The notes under the pieces are model-generated. The model did no database searches and was not told the origin of the DNA. It saw only the letters and a program-made list of their open reading frames with translations. Below are positions 38,401 through 50,700 of a stretch of 64,000 nt of DNA, piece after piece. The stretch is from the NCBI GenBank assembly GCA_000499405.2, contig HG738139.1:14905683-14969682 (forward strand). The letters are read 5' to 3'. Source of the DNA: Onchocerca volvulus. Its lineage: Eukaryota; Nematoda; Chromadorea; Rhabditida; Onchocercidae. The position numbers were made by a program, and so were the translations under genes. Numbering within the stretch: the stretch's first letter is position 1; each line of letters opens with the position of its first letter.

Positions 38401-41400
38401 ACTGAACATAATCTAACTAAGTGGCTTTGTTTAAGTGATGAGCATTTTTTATAAATTGAAATGTGATAAATATATTAAATTTTAAAATAAATTTTGCTTC
38501 AATCGAAGAAGTTTTTCTCATTAATTTTTTCCGCTAAGAATTAAAAAAAAGTTTTTTTAAATTCAATGACTTCTTTTCCTCCTTCCCTCATCTATGATTG
38601 CTGAATACAAAAAAAAAAAAAAAAAAAAAGAAAACAAACTTTGCAAGCTCCAGCAAGTTTCCGACTTTCTATTAATAATTCAGCTTTTTCACTCTCACAA
38701 TCCAATGACTTTTTTGGTGACTGATTTGGCAAATCATTCATTGTTTTTTCAAGTTGTTTTCGTAAATTTTGTACTCTGAAAAAAAATATTTGAAATTTGG
38801 TAGATTTTTTTCTTCATTTGGAAATTTCAATTCTGTATTCATATCTGAAAAATAATATTGGAAAATTCGTTCAAAAGTTTTGTTTTGAAAATTCCTATGA
38901 AAAAAAAATTTTCTTTCAATCATTCGGCAATTGTCGGCTTGACAGAAAAGAGACTAAAAAGATAAAATGCAAAACATTTTAGTAATAATCATAGTTTCGA
39001 GAATAAAGTTCTAACCTTTCATCAATTTGATGAAAATTAATGTTTTCCAAGTTATTGACTGACTTATTTTCGGGTATTTTTTCTAGTTCTTTGTGTTTGA
39101 TTTCTTCAAAAGTATTGGGTAAGGTTGGACGACGTCGATTACTGTATGTATCAATTAAACTCATTGATGGCTGATCTTTTTTGACAGATTCGTTTGGTAT
39201 CGCCAATGATTTGAATTCTTTTGATCTAGAAATGATTGATTTTAGCTTTTTGTAGAAAAAAAAAAAGGAAAAAGCTGAAGAAATAAGAGAAGCATTAATT
39301 TAATTACACAATGATAATTAAGACTTTTCATCTCATGTATTCTGCTAGATTAACAATTCTCAAAGCAGAAGATTTAGAATTAAGCTATGCGTCATCCGAA
39401 AAGTTAAGCTTCAGATTTTAACTCACTTCAATATGTAAGTAATTAAATGATTAAATCATTGCTGACAATAAGTGATAACAGTGATGATTATAACGATAAT
39501 AATAAATAACATCAGCAATGATAGTAATATTGACAAACCATAGTGTGCTAAAAATTATCAATGATAGTCATGATATGAGTGGTAATGATAAATATGGTAA
39601 GATCAGCATCAATTGATTATATTGATAATAATACGCAACAATTATAATGATAATAATAGTGATAATGATATGAATGAAGATGTTGATAAATATTACTGTA
39701 GTGAAAAAATTATATGAAAACAAATATATGCATTCTCTTTTTTTGTTTTAATTTAGATATGATTTTGTTTACATTGTGATCGAGAAATCTCGTTCCGTCT
39801 GGTTATAGCGGTACATAATTTTATTTAAAGTTAGAATATTATAAATTTAAGTAAGACTATTTCTTTCGTGAATACAAATTTTGCGATCGTTTTCGATCGT
39901 AAGCTTTATTATTTCGATTTGGTATTTCAAAACAATTCTTTTTTTTTTTTTTTGTTTTTGATTTCATTGGTTTTAGATAGACTTTAGATAGACAATTTCA
40001 AAAACAAGCCTTATCAAATTTCCAAAACATATTCAATTTCCCATATATCTTTATCATTTTTATAGAAATTTTTTCCGTCATATTCACTTTTCCTATAATT
40101 TACATTGAATGGAAATTAAATTATAAATAAATGCAAATTCGGCGATTTTTTTCAAATTTAAAAAAAAACCATAGATATGTGTAATTTTTGCGTAACAAAT
40201 ATTTTTGTCCAAAAAAAAAAAGGTTCGGCTAGATTGAAATACATCAAAAAAGAGAAAAAGTGGTAATTTCGTTTAGTTCAGAATAAATTCCCTCAATAAA
40301 AGTTTCATCAATAATAACTTTCAATTTATACAAATGTAATTTGAAATTTTAATTAATATAATCATAAATTATATAAATATAATAATATAATTGCGTATTA
40401 GAAGTTGCTTTTAATTTCCAATTTCATTTTTTGCAAGTTTATAAAAAAAGAAAAAAATTTTCATAATTTTATAATTTCAATAATTTGAATCAATTAGCAG
40501 TAGTTTCAAAGAAAAAAAAAATTCAACATAATTATTTTATGAATTGAAATTAGCGAATATTGGATTGATATTTCGGTATTTGATGAATTGAAATTGGATT
40601 ATGAATTGGTATTTGATTGGTATTAGGCATTTCATTATCAACTTGATAATGAAGAAATTTTGTAAATTAACAAAAAGTTAGCTAAATGATATTATAAATA
40701 TATTCAATCTTTTCTTTTTTTACAAATGGATTCATTGAAAGAATAATGAAAGAAATTAAGAAAAATATTCTATTTACAATCAATTTGTTAAATTATAATT
40801 TAACAGTGATAATCTATTTTTAGAAATGATAATCAATAATTTGAAAAAGTGCAACTGCAAATTATAATATTTATATTCGTATTTATTTGAGAAAAAATAG
40901 CTTATAGAAAACGAAATAATTAATGATCATTCATTTATTCGTTTTTTCCTTTTTTAAAATAATTATTCAAAACTTTCATGAAATATCTGAATATTCAAAT
41001 ATATTATTGTTCAAATAATATTCATAATTGTAATCATTAATTAGGAAAAAATCGATTTTAATTTTGAAATCAACGAAGAAATGGTTTTTGTCAAAATAAT
41101 GATTTTATTGAGATAAATTTTAAAAAAAAAATTTTTTTTACCTTTTTTCAGTTTTGAATTCAATTTTATATTATTTATAAGTGCTTAAAATTTAAATTTA
41201 TTTGTTAGTGATTTGTAGAATTTTTTTGTATTACTAAGAAATAAAAAATTTACAAATTATCAATTACGTAATTATTTTCAATTCATTTTTTCTGCAATTT
41301 CTTTTCTAATTCATAATTACTTAAGTTTCTCCAATTCTTTTTTTTTTTTTTGATATTTTTGCTTTTCTATAAAAATTGACTTATGCAAATGAATTTGATC

Positions 41401-44400
41401 AATTGAATTTTTAATATTTTTGAGCTTTTGTACAATTTTTTGACGAATTCAACAAATCTAAAATGTAAATAAGTAAATTAAATTTCTAACTAACATATCC
41501 ATTTTATGTCAGAAAAGATGGAAATTTTTTTCGTAATTTAATATATATTGCAAAAAGTTTATTTCGAAAATCTTTCATGTACAATTAATCACAATGTCAT
41601 TATTTATTTTTTATCTTTAGTGTCGCCAACACTTCCAATAAATTTATTAATTTTTGAAAGTCAATAATTTGAAAAATTAATAAATTAATGAAATAGATTT
41701 CGAAGAAAATAAAATTTTGATGAATTCCATTCATTTATTTATTTATTTCTCTCAAAATTATATTCGAGTTTTTGACATAGCAAAAAAATTTCAATTGCTA
41801 ATTTGCTATTACTCAAAAATTTTTAGGAATTTCATTGCACAAATTATGAAAACCCAATTAAAATTCGTATACTGATATATTATTATGTTCTTTTAATTAT
41901 TTTTATAATAATTAATTTTTATTTTTTAAGATTAAAATGCGATTACTTTTCCTTGTGAGTGACATGACCTTCGAGTCCGGTAAATTCGGCTAATGACACA
42001 CGTCTAACCTGTACACGATCATCGGTATTCTGAAATTAAATCAAGCTTAATCTTAAAATCAATCAAAAAATATTTAATAAATAACAAAAAGAAATTTAGA
42101 ATTATTTGATTAGTTGAAAAAATTAAAAAATGTAACTTTTGAATTTTTGAGTTTCAAATAATATTTAACTACGGATATTCCTGTAATTTAGTTTATTAAT
42201 ATATGTTGCACAAAAGTTTGCTTCAAAAATGTTTTCTATCTATTTAATCATCATTTCAGTTTTTATTTTTTTCATCCGTGATTTTTTTTGTGATTTCAAA
42301 AAATTAATTAATTTTTCAAACTATTCAATATGATAAAATCGATTTTGAAAGTTTTCAGAAGTTTCAAACAACAGAATGAATTTTAAAAGATAATTAATCG
42401 TTGGGCTGTATCCACCATCAAGTCTAATTAATTATTAATTATCCGTTTGACTGGATGTTTTAAAAACTTAGAGTATAAATATTTCGTCACGCAAACACAT
42501 GCATGCACAAAATGCAGTTGCTTTTTTTTTTTTTTATTAACTTTAAAATTCCATTTAAAACTTTATTGTGAAGAATTTTCGTTGTAAAATTCATGGACTC
42601 TTTTACTTTTATTCATTAATTTAATTTTTAATTTCATTTTAAAATATTCAAAATTGAATTTAAAATAATAAATTTTGTTTTTGAAAAATAACAGCAAAAA
42701 TTTAAAGGCTATATTCCTAGAATGTTTGTTAAATTTGCCAATTTATTTCACTCCTACCTTTGTTAACATTCAATCATTTATCAGAAATTTCCAATTTCCT
42801 TTTCCAAAATTTTTTAATTTTTTCTTTTTTCCTTCCTTTTTGCTCCCTCTCTTCCTTTCGATAGTTTTTTTTTTTTTTACATTTTAAGTTAAAAGAAAAA
42901 TTTAAATACATAATTAAATGATATTTTAACAAATCATCTTTCTCTGAAATGAGTTAAAAAATTTTCATTACTTTTATAATTTCCGCTTTTTCCCCAAAAA
43001 ATTTTCTCATCTACCAAACATCAATATGTAATTAATTTCGTCGGAGAAAGAAAAAAATAAACAAAAATTTTCCTTTCTAGAAATGTAACATTTTTTTCGA
43101 AAAAAAAAAAAATTTATTTTTTCTTAAACAAACTCGTGCAAAAGAATAATTTGCTATTTTATAGTTGCTGAAAAAAATGCTTTTTCAAATAGTTATTTAA
43201 AAAAATAGCAAGAAAAAAGTTTAAAAATTAATTATTTTTTGAAATAATAATTTTTCTGCAATCTATTTAATAAATATAAAAAAATTAATTCTATCAGGAA
43301 AACTAATTGCAAGAAAAAAAATTTCTATTTATTTGTTCATGTTTTTTTTTTTTTTATTTCCTTTTTTCATTTTATCTCAACGCTCAATTTTATTTAATAA
43401 ATATTTAAGATCAAACGACAAAAAAAAAGGATTAATAATTTTTTTGAACAATCGAAGTATCATAAATTTTAGATACTTCATAATATTTTCTTTTTTTTTC
43501 CCTAAAAAAAATTGTTAACCATCAAAATTCTTATCAATTAATATTTGTTTGGTATAATTTTTCCAACTTGGAAGAAATTTTCCATATTTTTAATTCTATA
43601 AATTTCTTTTCAAGTATCCGATAGCTATTTTATTTAGGCGATATAAATAATTAGCGAATTTTGATCTTAATAATTACAACATTAAGACAAACTTTATAAG
43701 GCAAGACTACGGTAGGATACAAATTTGAAATGCTATTAATTAATTTCCTAAAAAAAATGAATTTCTTTTTTATGATATTCGATAAATGGAATTCTCTTCC
43801 AATTTTCCTCTGTTCTTGCTCACCCTTTCTATTTTTCCGTTGCTTTTTTCTTTATTTTTCAAATTTTTTCTTATTTAACAAAACATCTTTTAAAGTTTCA
43901 TTCTAAATTTTTAAAATAAGTTTATTAATTAAAAGGAAAATTTATAAGTTCTTAAAAATTAATAAGTAATTATTGTACATTAATTAAAAATTTATCAAAT
44001 TCTTACCAATCTTTCCATTTCAAATTTTTCCAACAAATAAATGGATAAATAAACAACAGGATGGCGAAAAGTAGAAAATTGCGTTTGAAATGAAAAATGA
44101 TGAAAGCTATTGATTTGGCATAGATAATGATAATGACAAGTACTTCCGCATTATTGCAAACTTTTAAGATGTGTAAAAAGTACTTTTAGCTAACTTCCGT
44201 TATCGTCAAACGATGTGAAAAAATCTTGAGGGAATACTTTATCATATTTTTGAAATTGTTGGAAGTCAAAGTTTTCGGGATTTTTGAAACGTCAAAAAAT
44301 GGCCAAATTTTTTTCAAAACTTCTGAAATTTTTTCTTCCCTCAAATTATCAATAAAATAAACGCAAAAAAAAAAAAAAAAAAAAAGAAAGATTAACATGT

Positions 44401-47400
44401 CGGAAAGATAATTCGATTCAAGAAAAATCATAGAATGTTATAATTTTGCTTTATTGATTTTCTTTTTAAAAATGTTGAAAATCCAAAAATTTTATTGAAA
44501 TTCAAAATTTCCGTTTCAAAAGTATAATAGAAAGAAAAAATTTTTCCTATTCAATTTTATAACTAAAAAAAAAAAAAAGAGGATTGGATAATCGTGTAAA
44601 AGTTTTCAACGAAAATTTAAATACTATATAACACATACATAAAATTATATTTAAAAAATTATTCTAGAGCCAAATTTTACTAAAATAACAAATTTTTACA
44701 AAATATATAACGAAAAAAAAAATTACATAACAAAATTATTTTTAGGTAACAAAATTATATATTTGAAATGATTATATTAGCAACTTTTTTAACTGATAAA
44801 AAAATAATTTAAAAAATAATTATTTGTATCTTTCTCAAGTAGCTTTTGAGAAGGCAGCTATTTCGGTGAAAAATTCGAAAAAAAAATGAAATATTTAAAG
44901 ATGATAAAAAAGAAAGAAAGTTTTTCTTTGTTCGTTTTAATATTTCAAATCATTTTAACTTGCATTTTCAATTTTTTCTGTTTGAAAAGTATTTTCTGCG
45001 AGAATTTTATGGCATAAATTTGAAGAGAAGAAGATTCTTTAGGATTCTTTTTAAAATTTTTCCCCAAAAAATAAAAATGATAAGTATTCTAAAAATCTTT
45101 TAACAAGTTTTTGTAACTTTCATCACTTAAAAAATTTCGATTCCTTTTTTTTTTTAAATAGCTATAAAGTAAAAATCAATAAGAAAATTTCAAACAAAAA
45201 TTCAAATTGCAGAAATGATCGACAAGCAAAGTTGATATTAAATTACAAGATTAGTATTGAATAAAAAAATTACGGGATTTTATGCTGGAGATTTTGGATT
45301 GATTAATGTTATCATAATATTATCAAAAATGGAAATTTATCATGATAGTATTATGATAACAATTAACAATCCAAGTTCATAGTATTTGATAATATTTTAC
45401 AAGTTTGTTCCTAATCATTTAGACACTTCTTGTTCACTTTTTGATATTATAATTTTCGTGGATAAGGCTTGTATAATTTTTGAATTACTTAAAATTTTCG
45501 GAAACTACTTTAATCTCGAAATTACTCAAATTTCTGGATAAAATAGATTACCATAAAATAGTCTATATCAAATATCTCTTCTTTTTTTTTTTAAAGTAAT
45601 ATTTCAAAGATTTGACATTTTAAAAGATAATGCAAAATTAATTGTTTCGTACTTTTTTTTTTTTTAAAGTTTCTTCATTTTTTTTTTTTTAACCTTTTTC
45701 CTTTCAGATAACTTCCGGAGATTATCCTGGAATTTGATGGAAAATTGAGCTTGCCATTTATAAAAAGAATGAAAAAGTAGAAGTTAGAGTAATTTATCAT
45801 TGTTTTTCTAACTTTCAAACTTATTTACTATAATTGCAATAAAAAAAAAAAAAAAAGATATAAATTCACGCCATTTTACATTAAAATATCATATTTCGAA
45901 AAAGTTATGCGAAAAAAATTATCAAATAGAGTTGTGCAAAAAAAAAAAAGTTTTTGAAATAATTAAAAAATTTTTTAACTTTTTTTAAACAAAAAACGTT
46001 TCAAGATTAATTTCTTTTTTTATTAAAAATTAGAAATAAGGAAAGATTATTTCGACACATTTTTTAATTTTTTTTTTTTTAATAAATCTAAAAATGATTC
46101 GAATCTAATATCAATTTTTTTCTTTTAAAATAAGAATAAAAATAGAAATAATCGCAAAAATCATATGCGAACTTTTATATTCTAATCATTTTTTTTTTTT
46201 TTTAAGAAAGAAAAAATTTTAACAAATAAATTACAAATTTATGAAATTTCAAGTGAATTAAATTAAAATTTTGATAATAATATGAAATATATGAAAGATT
46301 GATAAATTTTTGATGACTATTGACATGTTGTTTACGTACAAACGATTAATCAATCTTAATTCTCAGTTGAAATATTATCAAACATTAAAGAATGATTAAT
46401 GATTACAATCATAAATTTCCTGTTTTTTGCATACAAAAATCTTCAAAGTTTTATAAGTTATTGAGTAATTTACTCGTCAAAAACTCAAACTTCTAAAGTT
46501 TCTCGTGATGAAAGCAACTTTTTTATGTGTTTTAATATTAAAAGATCTAGAATAAAGTTCCAACTAACTGCTTTTAGCTTTGAGTTTTTTTTTTTTTTTT
46601 TGTAATTAATTATTAAGCTAGAAAGCATTTTAAAAACGAATTAATTAACTGTAAAATTGAAATATATTACTTGGGAACACGAATTGAATAAATCATTAAT
46701 TAAATAAGTGTAAAGTTTGAAATATAATAATTTACAAAAAAAAAAGTTGAACAAATCAGTAATTAAATGAATGTAAAATTTGAAAAATCACTAATTTTAC
46801 AAAATAATTTATTAATTACTACTACAACATATAATATTATTATTTAATTTTTTGTGGGTAAAAAAATGAAACGAAAAATAATAAAATTTTTTGGGTTGTT
46901 ATTTAATTAAGCTAAATGCTTTTTCCTGAAACAAGAAAATTTTTTTCTTTTTTCAGTTCTTTTGCTTTTTTTTTGATAAAATTTATATGAATTTAAAATA
47001 TGAAATTAAAGAATAGAACGAAATACTTGGAAATGAATTTTGATGATAAATTAAAAATTAAAATAGTGAAATTTGAATGAAAGAAATAAAGCGCATTAAT
47101 TGTTAACCTGGTGTGATTTTGATTTCGATCTCGATGATTTGATCAATGATAAATGATTCATATCAGTGATAAGATTGATAGGACAGGAACTTCGTAATAT
47201 CGGTGAGATTAAAGTTAAAGATTGAATGGTAAAATAGAGGATAGATGAGGAGGTGGGATTGTCAAAATATTGTTGTTGATCGGTGGTGGTTATTGTGAAG
47301 GTGTGGCTTTTTCTGATAATTGATTTCGGATGATGTCGTTGAGATAGGGCGGAGTTAGGCAAACGAAAAGTTTGTTGTTGTTGATAAGTTTGTTGATAGT

Positions 47401-47719
47401 TTGGTGATTTTCGTGCAAATAATGATAGTGATAATGATGATAAGATCGGAAAGGCCGATACGGATGATGATGATGCCGATGATGATGATGGTGATGATGA
47501 TAATGATCGTTCATTGATCGTTGAATTGGTTGATGATGAGGAGAAGCAAGGAAAATATGATAGAATCGAATTTTCTGGATTTCTGACTCCAAAATTGGAA
47601 GAATTTTGTTGTAATGATGATAAATTTGATTGTGATGATCGTGAATTGGTCGGAATAATAGCCGAAGATGAAGCGGAACAATCAAAACGTACGTGTTTAC
47701 GTTTGGAAAATGAAGCCAT
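35492..47719 (-). CDS. Six-exon protein: Ser-rich N terminus with RVxF motif, all-helical C terminus; family not recognised
   Basis: Reading on the minus strand, exons 47719-47108, 42029-41947, 39225-39016, 38775-38640, 36274-36110 and 35629-35492 (stop TAA) join in phase to 447 residues. The first exon (1-204) is Ser/Gln-rich low complexity and has KHVRF at 8-12, a match to the PP1-docking RVxF pattern. Exon 2 contains RRVSL at 213-217, a PKA-type site. Residues 290-330 look coiled (VQNLRKQLEK). About 326-447 is amphipathic helix throughout (LLIESRKLAGACKAML, IIGEVLEAAEGVTHATERMI, FQAQLMTTKAEQMLKSLLEV, LTANVRQLMSTV). This is reminiscent of talin/vinculin or FAT-like four-helix bundles; that is resemblance only. 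A cytoskeletal or adhesion adaptor is a guess. The link from exon 1 across a 5-kb intron rests on phase and a CAG|GTTAAC donor and is the weakest; exons 2-6 are firm. Confidence 0.75.
36285..36363. repeat. Degenerate AT minisatellite, left of Helitron
   Basis: Units near TACTGTGATAAATGGAATTATG, resembling the array at 37905-38215 on the other side of the element. Confidence 0.5.
36364..37896 (+). mobile_element. Decayed Helitron-family element with helicase remnant
   Basis: Starts A|TCTATATAAATAAAAATGCAA (Helitron-type TC end followed by AAATGTTCG) and ends GAGTACGGCTAA|T (CTRR-type end before T). An inverted copy of the start (ACATTTACATTTTTATTTATT) lies near 37828-37850, just before the 3' tail, as in Helitron2/Helentron-like elements. 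CCCGCCAAAACACTCCGATT inside is shared, reverse-complemented, with the 63-kb copy. It carries a broken helicase C terminus. It sits in the last-but-one intron of the minus-strand gene, on the opposite strand. Boundaries are by eye. Confidence 0.65.
37335..37590 (+). pseudogene. Remnant of Helitron Rep/helicase C terminus (PIF1-like)
   Basis: The frame from 37347 reads EDVLIPRIPMIPTDMPF, then RLQFSIRLAFAFTISKVQGQ, then a TAG stop. This matches the IPRIPLIPSDLPF...RLAFAMTINKSQGQS region common to Helitron helicases (conserved superfamily-1 motif near the C terminus). Downstream homology (SKPDIS-like) needs frame changes. Non-functional. Confidence 0.75.
37905..38215. repeat. Degenerate AT minisatellite, right of Helitron
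   Basis: Repeated words such as GTATTAAATGGAATTAT, TATAATTCCATTTAATACA and TGTACTGTATTAACCGGAATTA occur in both orientations every 22-28 bp. Confidence 0.6.
39440..39680. repeat. Imperfect (GATAAT)-type simple repeat
   Basis: Frequent GATAATAAT and GATGATTAT words with substitutions, in the intron of the minus-strand gene. Confidence 0.55.
42030..47107. other. Long intron of the minus-strand gene
   Basis: Very AT-rich with many homopolymer runs; no additional exon with good splice sites seen. Contains the inverted repeat at 45294-45374. An unseen small exon cannot be excluded. Confidence 0.5.
45294..45374. repeat. 32-bp inverted repeat
   Basis: Arms 45294-45325 and 45343-45374 begin TTGGATTG and share TGTTATCATAATA; a few mismatches, 17-nt spacer. 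MITE-like or cruciform-prone, in the long intron. Confidence 0.75.
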
Positions 47720-50700
47720 CCGGTTTTCTTTACGTCTATTTTTTCCGTCGTTTCGCAATTTTCATTCTACCAATACCTTCAATGATTTAATTGCTATTTG
47801 TAGCATTGATAAATATTTTTGAAAATTTCAAAATTTTAATTTTAATTTGTAAAATTTTCAATTTTTTTTCTCTTTTAAATAAATATAATATTCATGTATA
47901 ATATATTTATTCAAATTTAAAAATGCCAGAAAAAAAAATTGACTAAAAGTGACCAATAGCAAAAGACATCAAAAATCATTGAAATTATTTTTAGATTGAA
48001 AACATTAAAGGAAAAAAAAAAAAAAAAAGGAAAAAAACGAAAGCAATTCGTTTTTTCACTTTCATTTTTTCTTTTTTTTTTTTTTTTTCTATACTTTATA
48101 AATTGAAATATTTATTCATCCCTAAAAATAAGCAATCAGTAAATCTAACGCAAATTAGCAGTAATTTTTTAAATAAAAAAAAAAAAATTTAAAGAAAAGT
48201 AATTTTAAAAATAAAGATTTTTTTTTAAATAGAAACTAAAAATATTTCGTATTTGTAAATATTAAAATTTGTTTCATCAAATTGTTATTTTATTAATTTT
48301 ATCCAATGAAATTATTCTCGAAATAATTATCAAAAAAAAAATAGAATTAGAATTAAATGAATTAGAATATTTAAAGTGTAAATTGATCAAATGAAGAGAT
48401 AATAAAAGTTCAATTTTTGAAATGAAAATTAAAATTAAAGCGTCAGAAAGCCTTAAAAAAATTGAGAAGAAGCCTAAAAATCGTGCAAATTTGGGCAAAA
48501 TAAAAAGCCTATAGCAGTGATATGATTAGGAAAAGCCTATTAAATTGGTAGAAAAAAAATTAGTTATAAAATTTAAATTGAAAAAAAGAAAAAGAAAAAC
48601 AAGGTTTGAAGCATTTTTCAATTTGTTTACAACTTTCTTTTTTTTCTTTTATCAACAATCATAACTTCTTTTTTTTTTTTTTTTTTTTAATTAATTCATC
48701 AAATTTTTCTTTCCTTTCTTCCTTTTTTTCTTTTTTAAGCCAAAAATAATTACATTGGTTAAAATTTAGCAAGAAAAAGAAAAGAAAATTTTTGAAAAAA
48801 GAAAGGACAAAAAAAAAAATAAATTTCTTTCTCTTTCTCTCTCTCTCTTTGTTATTCTAGAAGAAAAATTTGTTTTGCTGAATACTAACATGAATAAGTT
48901 CAAAATTAAACTTAGAACTTATCAAGTTTGGATTCATCACAAAATAAGATGGACAGAAAATTTTGATGCAAACAAATAAACAAGCTGAATATCCATTTCT
49001 TTCGATTTTTTTTTTTATTTTTCCTTTTTTTGTGCTTTCATTTTTGCTATCTTCTGGGAAATTTCAAAAAATAGAAGGGGAAAAAAAAGGATTTTATTTG
49101 TCGGTCTTGGCACATAATAAGAAAAAAAAAACAAAAAGAGCCAAGTAAATTTAAAATTTGCTTATTTTTCCGGTTAATTTATCCTTTTTCACTCATTTTT
49201 CATATTTTTTTTTGTTTTTTAATTGTTTAATTGCTTATTTTTATTTTGAAAAATGATTTTGCCTGAAAATGCGATAAAAATTTGCGATTAATTTAGCAAA
49301 AGTTTATGAATATCAGCAATTTTCGTCCGGAAATTACGTGGTGGAAGAAAATAAAAAGCCATATGCAGTGATAAATCAAACCGCAAAATTAAAAAAAAAA
49401 AATTTTTATTTATTTGTTTATTAAATTTTTCTGTTTTAACTAATAAAATCCAAAATTTGGCACATTTTATTTTAGATTTTCTTGAACAAAAATTTAATAT
49501 TAAAAATGTTCATTTCAAGTTTTATGAGAAATGAAAAATATATAAATAAACATTAAATATGAATATAAATAATCGTTTAAATGACCCAAATTAATTATCA
49601 ATGAAATAATTTTTTCCTTTTAAATTTTTTTAAAATACTTTTTTTCCATTCCTTCTTCTCTCTCTTCTTCGCGAAAAAAAAAACAAAAGTTGTAAAACTT
49701 TGAACAGAAACAAAATATTACATTAAAAAAAAAAGAAAGGAAAATAAATAAATATTTGCCAAAAAATCGAGAAAAAGTAAACTTTGAATAAAATATGAAA
49801 AAAAAAGAATATATTCATAAATAATTTCAAATTAAATCGAGAAGATTTCGATTTTATAAAAAAGGATAAATTATTTATTATCAGAAAAATGATAACAATG
49901 TTTTTTTTTTCTATTTTTTTTATAATTCTTAAATTTTTACTAAAAAAATTTCAAATTCCTCATTAAAAATTAATAGAATAATTAATACAAATATTTTCAT
50001 ATATATTGTAAATAACAATTTTATCACAGATATATTTAGGTTATCGATTAGCAATTAATTTTCGCATCATGTTGAAATCAATCAAAGCTTGCAGTAATTA
50101 AGATTGATTACGAAAGAACGAAAAAATGTTTGGCTTATTTTTTGCCACAAATATTTTATTTTTTACATTTTTTTTAAAAAAAAATAAATTAATATTGTTG
50201 CTTTATAAGTGCAAAAATTTGAAAAGAAAAGGCTCGAAGAAAAAAGGAAATAAAAAAAGAATTGATAATTTTAGTACAATTGAACTTGAAATGAAAAGAA
50301 ATGAAATGAAGCGGAATAAATTTAAAAATTGTGAAATCGATAAGAGTCAACAATGGTTTTTACCTTCTAGCAGCTTCTTAATATTCAATTCTTTTTTTTT
50401 TCCCCTAAAATGCTAAAAGCTTATTTTAAGGGACATTTTGACTAATATTAGCAATTGGTTTGGTGAGTTAAACGAAATTTCATCCAATAATTATAATTCA
50501 AAAATATTGAATATAAAGTGATTAATTATTCAAGTTCCGACAAATAATAGTATAATTTATTCAGTTACTAATTATTTGGTAAAATTACAGTCATTAAAAT
50601 TCATCCTTTGCTAAGCCAATTTAGATTCTAAACGAATCTTCTTATTCTTTTTTTCTTTTTTAGATCTTTCGTTTAATTTCGTAATTCTAAAATGTTTCTT

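Noticed and set aside
47514..47822. Plus-strand acidic ORF opposite the Ser-rich exon
   Set aside because: The minus-strand reading has an RVxF motif and a donor whose phase fits the downstream exons; the plus reading has no partner exons.
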